From Candidatus Poseidoniaceae archaeon (GTDB lineage Archaea; Thermoplasmatota; Poseidoniia; Poseidoniales; Poseidoniaceae), in contig JAKURJ010000077.1 of assembly GCA_022452125.1 (NCBI GenBank), forward strand, positions 1 to 7,447: a DNA stretch of 7,447 nucleotides, read 5' to 3'. The notes under the pieces were generated by a model. That model saw only the letters and a program-made list of their open reading frames with translations, was not told where the DNA came from and ran no database searches. The translations under genes were made by a program, and so were the position numbers. The first letter of the stretch is position 1; each line of letters starts with the position of its first letter. Below, piece by piece: positions 1-5,738 of the stretch.

Positions 1-392
1 GGATAACCTCCTACCGCTTTGCAGGTTGGGGCACCTGCCTGTGTAACGAAACCATCTATTACTCTGTGGAAAAATATTCCATCATATATTTCGTTCTCTA
101 CATTTTTAATCATGTTCGTAGTGGTATTTGGGGCCCACTCTTCAAACAACTCAATGATAATTTCACCTTGTACTTCTGACGCTAAGTGACTTGGTTTGTA
201 TGACACTTTGATCTTCAAAACAGCATCGCCGGGGCGTGGGTTATCCATAGGTGAGCCTTCTAATTCTGGGCCATCATCCCATTGGGAGACATCAACTTCA
301 ACTTCTCTCCAAGACTCGTTTCCGGTCTCGTAATTTGCCCCAACGACAGGCGCGAAAAGTAGCATACACAGGAGTACTGCTACGGCTCGCAT
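1..392 (-). CDS. Secreted cyclophilin-type peptidyl-prolyl cis-trans isomerase (C-terminus cut by window edge)
   Basis: Cyclophilins catalyse cis-trans isomerisation of Xaa-Pro bonds and help proteins fold. The first 130 residues are present. Residues 1-19 form a signal peptide with a hydrophobic core (LLCMLLFAPVVGA), with probable cleavage after Ala19, so this copy should act outside the membrane. An acidic linker follows to about residue 55. The isomerase fold starts near residue 57, with the GEIIIELFEEWAPNTT strand-helix and the signature FFHRVIDGFVTQAG at 107-120. Arg110 corresponds to the catalytic Arg of the FHR motif. The usual QGGD reads QAGA here, a small departure. The ATG at 392 is the first start after an in-frame TGA 15 bases upstream. 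I see no Shine-Dalgarno match. It lies 28 bp behind the membrane-protein gene on the same strand, so the two are probably co-transcribed. The family call is firm; the substrate is unknown. Confidence 0.9.
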   Translation of the reverse strand, partial: MRAVAVLLCMLLFAPVVGANYETGNESWREVEVDVSQWDDGPELEGSPMDNPRPGDAVLKIKVSYKPSHLASEVQGEIIIELFEEWAPNTTTNMIKNVENEIYDGIFFHRVIDGFVTQAGAPTCKAVGGY

Positions 393-420
393 GATTGACC
401 GAGTAACTCAATCTATGAAA

Positions 421-897
421 TCATTCTTCTCTAGACTTTCTTGCATGTATGAAAGATTGAACACAAATGTAGGTGTAGACTGAACCCGTGATTAATAGCA
501 TCAACTTGGATGCACCAGCTGCAGGTAAAGCAAACGCGCCCTCATCGCTTAACATGCCTCTAATGAAGTCTAATCCGCCTAATGCGCAAAGCAATCCAAA
601 TGTGGCAGCGATGTGCATCCACAATTTCCTCTTTTCAGGAATCTTAGTTGCTAAAATGCCCGAAATCAGAAGCGGAATTCCCATGAATGAAGGGATGTAA
701 GAAGTGAATGACGCTGCATCAGAAAGTTGTGAAACTACGATTCCCCATAGAATCAGAAATCCACCATAAGCTGTAGTAATCGTCGGTATTGACTGGCCTG
801 CGACAGTATATTGTTCGCCCATGATTAATGCTTGAGCATTCACTCTTTGAGGATTTGTATCTGAGACTGGATTAGATAAGACTGATGAGGAAGTCAT
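421..897 (-). CDS. Small four-helix integral membrane protein of unknown function
   Basis: The 158-residue protein has a polar Ser/Asn-rich N-terminus and then four hydrophobic segments at about residues 39-57, 65-85, 93-115 and 129-151. It ends in a basic-acidic tail (HARKSREE). The loop SFTSYIPSFMGIPLL and the stretch KLWMHIAATFGLLCALGG recall small uncharacterised membrane proteins that I have seen in planctomycetes and other bacteria, but I cannot name a family. The start is uncertain. The ATG at 897 lies only 14 bp from the divergent hydrolase start. A second in-frame ATG at 822 (MGEQYTVAGQ) would shorten the protein to 133 residues, keep all four helices, and free about 90 bp for a two-way promoter with an AT-rich box at 851-860. 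Its stop is 28 bp ahead of the cyclophilin gene, suggesting an operon. No function can be assigned. Confidence 0.75.
   Translation of the reverse strand: MTSSSVLSNPVSDTNPQRVNAQALIMGEQYTVAGQSIPTITTAYGGFLILWGIVVSQLSDAASFTSYIPSFMGIPLLISGILATKIPEKRKLWMHIAATFGLLCALGGLDFIRGMLSDEGAFALPAAGASKLMLLITGSVYTYICVQSFIHARKSREE
851..879. promoter_or_regulatory. Possible divergent archaeal promoter boxes between membrane protein and hydrolase
   Basis: Two weak AT-rich boxes lie in this stretch. TTAGATAA (872-879, plus) ends 33 bases before the hydrolase ATG at 912. ATACAAAT on the minus strand (within 851-860) lies about 30-38 bases before the alternative membrane-protein ATG at 822. Both spacings would give leaders of roughly 7-10 bases, as in archaeal near-leaderless transcripts. 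If the membrane gene really begins at 897, these boxes fall inside its coding sequence. Neither box is a strong TATA consensus, so this is tentative. Confidence 0.25.
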
Positions 898-911
898 TAC
901 TCGTAGTGGTA

Positions 912-2774
912 ATGCAGGAGGAAGTGTTCGAGGCAGAAATCGTCCCGGACTCGGGAGATAATACTCTCAACATCACCTTGGGTACCACTTTTGCTGTTGC
1001 GATAATTTTCTTATTACTCGGCACGAACGTTGGTAAAATATTGGATGAGGAAGCCTTTACAGAAACCAGTGTTCCTAATTGGTGGGAAGTTCCAATTCAC
1101 GAACGACATGAGTTGGAACTATACGTACCAGGTCAAGAGAGGTCTGTATTGCCAATAAACGGCACACTAGGAGTTAGAACTTACACTGAACACTTCATTG
1201 AAGTTGAATTACCTCCCTCTGAAGATGATGTCGGATTCCCAGAGCCAGATGTGATGCATGTGGCATTATGGCTGCCAGACGTTGCTGAGGGAGTTAAGGT
1301 TCCAGTAATCATGACCATACACCCATACTACGACTTCGGAGGAGAAGGTATGCCAGGTGTTGGTGAGGATTCAAATCCAAACACAATCCCTGACCGTGGT
1401 GTTGGCGAATGGGTCTACAACAATTTCATCTCACACGGGTACGCACTCGCGCAAGCCTCCACTTTTGGAACAGGCCAGTCTACACATTGTCAAGACGTGA
1501 AAGGCTTGGGCGAACAAATCGGAATCCAAGCTGTTGTCGATTGGCTAGGTAAGCAGAATTGGTCCAACGGTAATGTAGGGCTAATGGGCAAATCCTATGC
1601 TGGTACAACAAACTGGGAAGCAGCCCAAAACCCGTCAGAGCACCTGAAGACAATAGTACCAATTTCAGGCTCAATCGGAGTTCAGGAAATGTTCTACCGC
1701 AATGGCTCAAGCGAGTTCAGGGCACTTGGTTATGATGCAGCATATTGGGCAGCAACCAGCGATTTGACTACCGACGAAATGAGAGTTTGTCAGGATGACC
1801 TCCAAGGTCCACTCAACCCCTTTACTACCCACCTCTGGGCGCACTATGGTGGAGCAGAATGGAATGATTATTGGGATGAAAGAAGACATCTGCCTGATGT
1901 CCTTGCCAATTACAAAGGAAGCGTGTATCTCGTGTGGGGAATGCAGGATTGGAATGTAGATCCATACCACGCATTCCCGACCTATCAACTAATGAGAGAT
2001 GCAGGAATTCCTGCTAGAGGAATAATGGGGCAATGGGCTCACAATTATCCTGACCAGCCTACGACTCACCAAAATGCAGTATCTCCAGGATATGGTGCCG
2101 AAGCATACCCCGAAATGACGAGGATGGACTGGGCAGTGGACTTGTTCTGGTGGTTTGAATACTGGCTCAAAGGTAACGGCGAAATGCCAGAATTGCATGT
2201 ACAAATGCAAAGGCACGATGGTCGATGGCACGTAGAAGATACTTGGCCGCCAGAGGACATGTATTGGGAAGAAATAACCCTAGACCAGGCTACTTCATCG
2301 GGAAGCACTGTCAGCGCTACATCAAGCGTTACAGTAACAATTCCTGCTTCGGATAATGATAGATTCATTTCAGGTCTACCAACCCTACATCTTTCCGCAA
2401 CGACTGGACTGTGTGATGGTGGACAAGTGTTCGCAACTATGTTTGATGCAACTCAAAACCTCAGAATCGGTCACGCCACAATGGACGTTAGATATCGAGA
2501 CGGAGGATATGAAGCAAAGACCGTAACGCCTCTTACCACTTACAACATGCAGATGGAGTTCAACCCAATGGACGTAATCATCCCTGCTGGTAATGAAATT
2601 ACCATTGAATTGACTGAAATGGGCATGGATTACTTGCCAAGTGCTTGTGCGGCAATTGGAATGCAAGTGAACATCGATTCTTCTTCAGTACTGAGTTTAC
2701 CATTGATTGACCGTGATGAAGAAACCGCACCTGAGTGGTTTGAAGTTCCAAATTGGTGGGATGTTGTGGAATGA
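912..2774 (+). CDS. Membrane-anchored CocE/NonD family serine hydrolase (S15-like Xaa-Pro dipeptidyl-peptidase or esterase)
   Basis: This is an alpha/beta hydrolase that cleaves acyl esters or Xaa-Pro dipeptides; the exact substrate cannot be read from sequence. From the ATG at 912 it has 620 residues, near the usual S15/CocE length. Residues 23-41 form one transmembrane anchor, and the rest should face outward. IHPYYDFGG (about 136-144) carries the Tyr expected at the oxyanion hole. The nucleophile elbow is GKSYAG with Ser228. GMQDWNV supplies Asp346 and QWAHNYPD supplies His377, giving a complete triad. From about residue 450 a beta-rich domain matches the jelly-roll PepX_C region. An ATG at 885 would add nine hydrophobic residues but would overlap the divergent gene at 897, so I prefer 912. 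The motif VPNWW occurs just after the anchor (54-58) and again at the very C-terminus (612-616). The stop overlaps the next ATG as ATGA, so the receiver gene is probably translationally coupled. Confidence 0.9.
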   Translation: MQEEVFEAEIVPDSGDNTLNITLGTTFAVAIIFLLLGTNVGKILDEEAFTETSVPNWWEVPIHERHELELYVPGQERSVLPINGTLGVRTYTEHFIEVELPPSEDDVGFPEPDVMHVALWLPDVAEGVKVPVIMTIHPYYDFGGEGMPGVGEDSNPNTIPDRGVGEWVYNNFISHGYALAQASTFGTGQSTHCQDVKGLGEQIGIQAVVDWLGKQNWSNGNVGLMGKSYAGTTNWEAAQNPSEHLKTIVPISGSIGVQEMFYRNGSSEFRALGYDAAYWAATSDLTTDEMRVCQDDLQGPLNPFTTHLWAHYGGAEWNDYWDERRHLPDVLANYKGSVYLVWGMQDWNVDPYHAFPTYQLMRDAGIPARGIMGQWAHNYPDQPTTHQNAVSPGYGAEAYPEMTRMDWAVDLFWWFEYWLKGNGEMPELHVQMQRHDGRWHVEDTWPPEDMYWEEITLDQATSSGSTVSATSSVTVTIPASDNDRFISGLPTLHLSATTGLCDGGQVFATMFDATQNLRIGHATMDVRYRDGGYEAKTVTPLTTYNMQMEFNPMDVIIPAGNEITIELTEMGMDYLPSACAAIGMQVNIDSSSVLSLPLIDRDEETAPEWFEVPNWWDVVE

Positions 2775-3115
2775 TGGTGCTGGCCTTCGACGATTCTTTT
2801 GACATCGAAGCCTTGCTAATTAGCGGTGGAGTCAACCTAGAGAAAATTGAGTTCAAACAATACTGGGATTCGCAAAACTATCTTGAGAGGATTTCAGAAT
2901 ATTCTCCTGATATTTTGATGCTAGACCATTACATGCCACCAACAAGGGGATTAGATGTGCTGAAAGGATTGCTTTCGGCCGATGTACAAAGGCCCAGAAC
3001 TATCATTGCGATGAGTTCCGCAAGTATGGCAAACAATGCCATGCTAGTCGCTGGAGCTGATATTGGAATTGTCAAATTCAGTGTTCCAGACTTAGAAATC
3101 TGGAATCAGTCGTGA
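2771..3115 (+). CDS. Stand-alone response-regulator receiver (REC) domain protein
   Basis: Receiver domains take a phosphoryl group on Asp from a histidine kinase and switch conformation. The 114-residue protein is a single REC domain with no output domain. Asp7-Asp8 form the acidic pair (LAFDDSF), Asp52 in ILMLDHYMPPTRG is the phospho-acceptor, and Ser82 or Ser83 in IIAMSSAS fills the Thr/Ser switch position. Lys102 in GIVKFSV is the conserved Lys, but the usual following Pro is Phe. A single-domain receiver would act by protein contact, as CheY or Spo0F do. ATG at 2771 overlaps the hydrolase TGA by four bases (ATGA); a second ATG follows at 2774 and would remove one residue. No histidine kinase is in the window, so its partner is unknown. 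The stop at 3113-3115 overlaps the convergent gene's 3' end by 10 bp. Confidence 0.85.
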   Translation: MMVLAFDDSFDIEALLISGGVNLEKIEFKQYWDSQNYLERISEYSPDILMLDHYMPPTRGLDVLKGLLSADVQRPRTIIAMSSASMANNAMLVAGADIGIVKFSVPDLEIWNQS

Positions 3116-3804
3116 GGCTGCCAATCGTCTTGACCTGGCTCTCTGTACCACCAGTAGCCATCATCATCTTTCCACCATTCGACGCCGTCATCATCTGTGT
3201 AGTAATTCTCATCCTCTTCTTCTTCAACGGCGTTTGGATCTTCAAGACCGCTTTCTTCTGCCATCTTTTTCTTCAGCTGAGTAATACCTTCCTCAGCATC
3301 AGCGAATACTCGGTTTTGAGTTCTAATCTCATGTTGGTGGTCACCTGCAGCGATAGCATCATCCGAATCTGCATAGAAATCTGCTGACATTTGTTGTCTG
3401 AACTCTTCGAACTCATCCCTTCCAAATGAACCTGTGAATTCATTTCCTTGAGATTTCATCAAATCATCCAAATTCTTTCTCTTTCCGAGTTTAAGTTCTG
3501 GAGAATCTGGCATGTCGCCATTGTCGTAAAATGAATCGCTGTCATCTGTTAACCTAGAGAATGAACGGCCTTCTGGGTCGACTTCTTCTATTGCTTCGAT
3601 GACTAAATCGTGCTCTTCGTCATCGATGTTGCCTTCTTCATATTGTTGACCTACGGTCTTAACCAACTTCCTCAAGGTCTTGGCGAGTGCTCTATCGCTA
3701 TCCGCTTCATCGACTACTTTGTCGACTTGCTTCAGCAAGCGTTCGTATGGACTCCCGGTAATTGCACCGAAGATTCGTCCAAAGCCGCGCTTCTTCTTCG
3801 CCAT
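3106..3804 (-). CDS. Acidic soluble protein with duplicated Trp-Trp C-terminal motif, function unknown
   Basis: The 232-residue protein starts basic (MAKKKRGFGRIFG) and becomes strongly acidic. Residues 20-75 look helical (YERLLKQVDKVVDEAD, then YEEGNIDDEEHDLVIEAIEE). The latter weakly resembles the short SHOCT-type helix motif in which a Gly-Ile turn precedes acidic residues; I offer this only as a possibility. A polar, probably disordered middle (about 80-165) follows, then a charged helix (170-186) and a run of Glu. The C-terminus has two back-to-back units, DDDGVEWWK (204-212) and DDDGYWWYREPGQDDWQ (213-229). Such acidic DG-WW tails recur, in my memory, in Marine Group II proteins. There is no signal peptide or membrane helix. 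I chose ATG 3804 because MAKKKRGFG is a natural N-terminus; an upstream in-frame ATG at 3834 would intrude on the promoter inverted repeat. It is divergent from the JAMM gene. Confidence 0.8.
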   Translation of the reverse strand: MAKKKRGFGRIFGAITGSPYERLLKQVDKVVDEADSDRALAKTLRKLVKTVGQQYEEGNIDDEEHDLVIEAIEEVDPEGRSFSRLTDDSDSFYDNGDMPDSPELKLGKRKNLDDLMKSQGNEFTGSFGRDEFEEFRQQMSADFYADSDDAIAAGDHQHEIRTQNRVFADAEEGITQLKKKMAEESGLEDPNAVEEEEDENYYTDDDGVEWWKDDDGYWWYREPGQDDWQPHD

Positions 3805-3822
3805 AAACAGATTGTGTTGGTT

Positions 3823-3854
3823 TTGGTTTTTCAAAGATTTCCCCGGAAAACCAA
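3823..3854. repeat. Inverted repeat in divergent promoter region, candidate operator
   Basis: The arms are TTGGTTTTTC (3823-3832) and GGAAAACCAA (3845-3854). They pair over 10 bp with one G-T mismatch, around a 12-base centre. The left half-site TTGGTTTT also occurs a second time at 3817-3824, overlapping the first. The element sits in the 92-bp gap between the acidic-protein start (3804) and the JAMM start (3897), 18 to 43 bases from each. It could be a binding site for a dimeric regulator controlling one or both genes, or part of an AT-rich promoter. A terminator is unlikely here because both flanking genes point away. Confidence 0.5.
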
Positions 3855-3862
3855 TTTTTGCG

Positions 3863-3870
3863 ACTTATTC
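3863..3870 (+). promoter_or_regulatory. Weak TATA-like box for the JAMM gene
   Basis: CTTATTCA lies about 27-34 bases upstream of the ATG at 3897, the spacing expected for an archaeal TATA box serving a leaderless or nearly leaderless transcript. It is only a partial match to the TTTATATA-type consensus, and this is a position-based guess. Confidence 0.25.
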
Positions 3871-3896
3871 ATGACTAAGTGTTTCATCGGACGTGT

Positions 3897-4589
3897 ATGG
3901 TGAGCGACTGGTTGGCAGATGCTGTCGCCATCTACAATGATGAATCTCACAATAGGAGAGACGAGTATGTCGCTCAGGTTCACTTCCCTGCTCGAATATT
4001 GGAGGATATCCTAGAATGGGCGTTCAAATCATTACCAGATGAAATTTTGGTTGGGCTCGATGTTTCTAGAGATAGGAATTTCCCCGAGGTTGAGGTTGAA
4101 TTCCAAGGCTCCAATCAAACGAAAAATCTGTTCGCAGGTCAAGGCTATCGAATCCATGAGGCCAAGAGGGTCAACAGAGGAGATTCATTCTCTGTGCATC
4201 ATTTACCTGAGGAATGGACTGACGAAGTCTTCGGTAGTGATAGAGGCCCAAGAGCTGGTCGCTTTACTCACTGGCTACACACTCATCCAAATTGCCCTGC
4301 AATCCCAAGCGGCGCAGATGCGGATGCTGCTCAATCAACTGATGGTGTCGACCTAATCCTAGGAATACAATTCTCTCCCGAAGGACCACTACCTTGGTTC
4401 GAAGATATTGAAGGAGAGAGAAGACTCATTGGCGAGAAAAAATCATGGTTTTCTCGAAAGGATAAGCGTCAGGTCTTGGGTATTGCTCCAACTGGACATA
4501 GAATCCATTCTTTGGAACTTATTGCTTTTCATAAAGCGGGTTTAGGTGTAAACGTTGTCTTCGTTAACGATGACGGAATCGCTTACTGA
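3897..4589 (+). CDS. JAMM/MPN-domain (JAB) metalloprotease-like protein
   Basis: JAMM proteases are zinc isopeptidases that remove ubiquitin-like modifiers; in archaea some family members cleave SAMP conjugates. The 230-residue protein contains an exact JAMM signature: His128-x-His130, seven residues, Ser138, two residues, Asp141 (HTHPNCPAIPSGAD). The fold's N-terminal helix reads PARILEDILEWAF, and Glu49 in LPDEILVGLD is the likely catalytic Glu, matching the E-x-x-G-L pattern of the family. About 79 residues lie between Glu49 and His128, longer than in minimal archaeal JAMM proteins, and about 90 residues follow the signature, so it carries extra segments. ATG 3897 (MVSDWLADAV) is chosen over the GTG at 3879, whose extra residues (FHRTC) look non-coding. 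It has no signal peptide and should be cytoplasmic. No ubiquitin-like or E1-like gene is nearby, so the substrate is unknown. Its stop overlaps the convergent DUF1499 gene by 7 bp. Confidence 0.85.
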   Translation: MVSDWLADAVAIYNDESHNRRDEYVAQVHFPARILEDILEWAFKSLPDEILVGLDVSRDRNFPEVEVEFQGSNQTKNLFAGQGYRIHEAKRVNRGDSFSVHHLPEEWTDEVFGSDRGPRAGRFTHWLHTHPNCPAIPSGADADAAQSTDGVDLILGIQFSPEGPLPWFEDIEGERRLIGEKKSWFSRKDKRQVLGIAPTGHRIHSLELIAFHKAGLGVNVVFVNDDGIAY

Positions 4590-4999
4590 CAAGTGGTTTT
4601 GAAATCGTAAGATTCCAAGAAATCTTCGAGGTCATCCAAACGGTCTGCATTTACTCCAAAATCCGAGCCCCCGATTCGGGATTCACTCTGAACTTCGATC
4701 CAACCACACTTGTTCTCATAGGTTACATCATCTGGAAATTGCATCAGAAGAGTCCTATCAACAATGTGTCCTTCACTAAAAGACGCTGTGAAGATTCGTG
4801 TGTCCACCCATTCTTCCATAGCCTCATGCAATTCTTCTTCACCGACATCAAGCATAATCTGGCGACGCTCACAATTCCTCGAATTTTCAGGGCAATCCTC
4901 CGGTATGCCTTCCGGAGCTAGGGGGATCGATAGCAGATTCATCAGTAGCAAACCTGCTATGTACAAAGCAGGGGCCCAAATCCAGGCTCGACTTGTCAA
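4583..4999 (-). CDS. DUF1499 family protein with N-terminal membrane anchor
   Basis: The DUF1499 pattern is clear: a CPENSRNCERR segment (residues 36-46 from the start chosen here) matches the Cys-Pro...Asn-Cys entry motif, FPDD is at 88-91, and IEVQSESRIGGSDFGVNADR (101-120) matches the hallmark Ser-x-Ser-Arg-x-Gly-x-x-Asp-x-Gly-x-Asn. One membrane helix at about 5-25 precedes the domain, placing it outside the membrane or at its surface. The biochemical role of the family is not known to me. The start is a judgement: an ATG at 5068 would overlap the mutase gene by 65 bp, across its conserved C-terminal IPTGQPIVYEW, and the added residues look like a frame shadow. TTG at 4999, five bases past the mutase TGA, gives 138 residues and keeps the helix; GTG at 5023 is another option. 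It is the last gene of a probable three-gene operon. Confidence 0.82.
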   Translation of the reverse strand: MTSRAWIWAPALYIAGLLLMNLLSIPLAPEGIPEDCPENSRNCERRQIMLDVGEEELHEAMEEWVDTRIFTASFSEGHIVDRTLLMQFPDDVTYENKCGWIEVQSESRIGGSDFGVNADRLDDLEDFLESYDFKTTCQ

Positions 5000-5003
5000 G
5001 AAA

Positions 5004-5696
5004 TCACCGACGTTGCCAGCCACCTTCGCTCCACTCGTAAACGATAGGTTGACCTGTAGGAATTTCAAGATTCAAGACTTCTTCTTTGGAAAGATTCTCA
5101 ATGCTCATTACAATCGAGCGTAGACTATTTCCATGCGCTGCTACAAACACGTTTTTCCCTTCTGCTAGGGAGGTAGTTATCTCTGATTGCAAATAAGGTA
5201 TTGTTCGCGCAGCAGTGAGTTCTAGAGACTCCCCATTAGGTGGAGGGACATCATATGAGCGCCTCCAAATGTGCACTTGTTCATCGCCGTATTTCTCTCT
5301 GGTTTCTTGCTTGTCAAGACCCTGTAAATCACCATACATACGCTCATTCAATTGCCAAGATACGTAAACTGGAATTGTGTTATCTCCCGTATCATTAGAC
5401 TGGGCCCACTCCACCATTCGAGATTCATTTTGACTCATCGAATCTTCATTTGCTGAATATTGGAAGATTGGAGTTTTACCAGAATCATGTTGTGCTAATG
5501 CTAACATTGCTGTCATTTGAGCTCTAATCAAAGTCGAGACGTGAACCTCATCAATCGGTAAATTGGAGATTTCTTTTCCGCCTTCGATTGCTTCCTCGAT
5601 TCCTTTGTTGGTGAGCGGGACATCTACCCATCCAGTGAACAGATTTGCAGCATTCCACATGGATTGACCGTGCCGCATGAGGATGAGGAGCGCCAT
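5004..5696 (-). CDS. gpmA: 2,3-bisphosphoglycerate-dependent phosphoglycerate mutase
   Basis: This cytoplasmic enzyme interconverts 3- and 2-phosphoglycerate in glycolysis and gluconeogenesis through a phosphohistidine. From ATG 5696 it has 230 residues. LMRHGQSMWN holds the phospho-accepting His9, followed by NLFTGWVDVPLT. STLIRAQMTA has Arg58, LNERMYGDLQGL has the acid/base Glu118, HIWRRSYDVPPPNGESL is the substrate-binding Arg pair, and AAHGNSLRS has His188. It is the short form, lacking the roughly 25-residue segment after the WRR motif found in E. coli GpmA. The WRRSYDVPPP-GESL version is the one I associate with alphaproteobacteria. An unusual polar insertion of about 30 residues (roughly 81-113, including NEDSMSQNESRMVEW) lies before the LNER motif. 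A TTG at 5705 would add three residues. It sits 42 bp after the upstream membrane gene and next to DUF1499. Many archaea use the unrelated cofactor-independent enzyme, so transfer from bacteria is likely. Confidence 0.93.
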   Translation of the reverse strand: MALLILMRHGQSMWNAANLFTGWVDVPLTNKGIEEAIEGGKEISNLPIDEVHVSTLIRAQMTAMLALAQHDSGKTPIFQYSANEDSMSQNESRMVEWAQSNDTGDNTIPVYVSWQLNERMYGDLQGLDKQETREKYGDEQVHIWRRSYDVPPPNGESLELTAARTIPYLQSEITTSLAEGKNVFVAAHGNSLRSIVMSIENLSKEEVLNLEIPTGQPIVYEWSEGGWQRR

Positions 5697-5738
5697 ATCT
5701 CTCAAACCTATGGCGAAGGCTACAACCCTTCAACCTTC

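Noticed and set aside
885..911. Hydrolase start at ATG 885 with a hydrophobic MRKSLLVVVM leader, as if a signal peptide
   Set aside because: It is followed by an acidic stretch rather than a cleavage site, a second hydrophobic anchor lies further on, and it would overlap the divergent gene. ATG 912 is simpler.
3160..3240. TCATC and TTCTTC runs that look like a simple-sequence repeat
   Set aside because: Explained by Asp and Glu codons of the acidic protein read on the other strand; there is no regular unit.
3112..3387. Open frame of 91 codons on the plus strand opposite the acidic protein's C-terminus
   Set aside because: It is the antisense shadow of Asp/Glu-rich codons (TCATC/TTCTTC repeats). 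The hydrophobic composition is an artefact, and the minus-strand frame has clear protein-like features.
4764..5123. Plus-strand open frame of 119 codons opposite DUF1499
   Set aside because: It is a composition artefact opposite the DUF1499 and mutase motifs and has no protein signature of its own.
5715..5738. GAAGG...CCTTC inverted repeat in the 42-bp gap before the mutase gene
   Set aside because: Only 5 bp of stem with a 14-base loop and no T-run; expected by chance.
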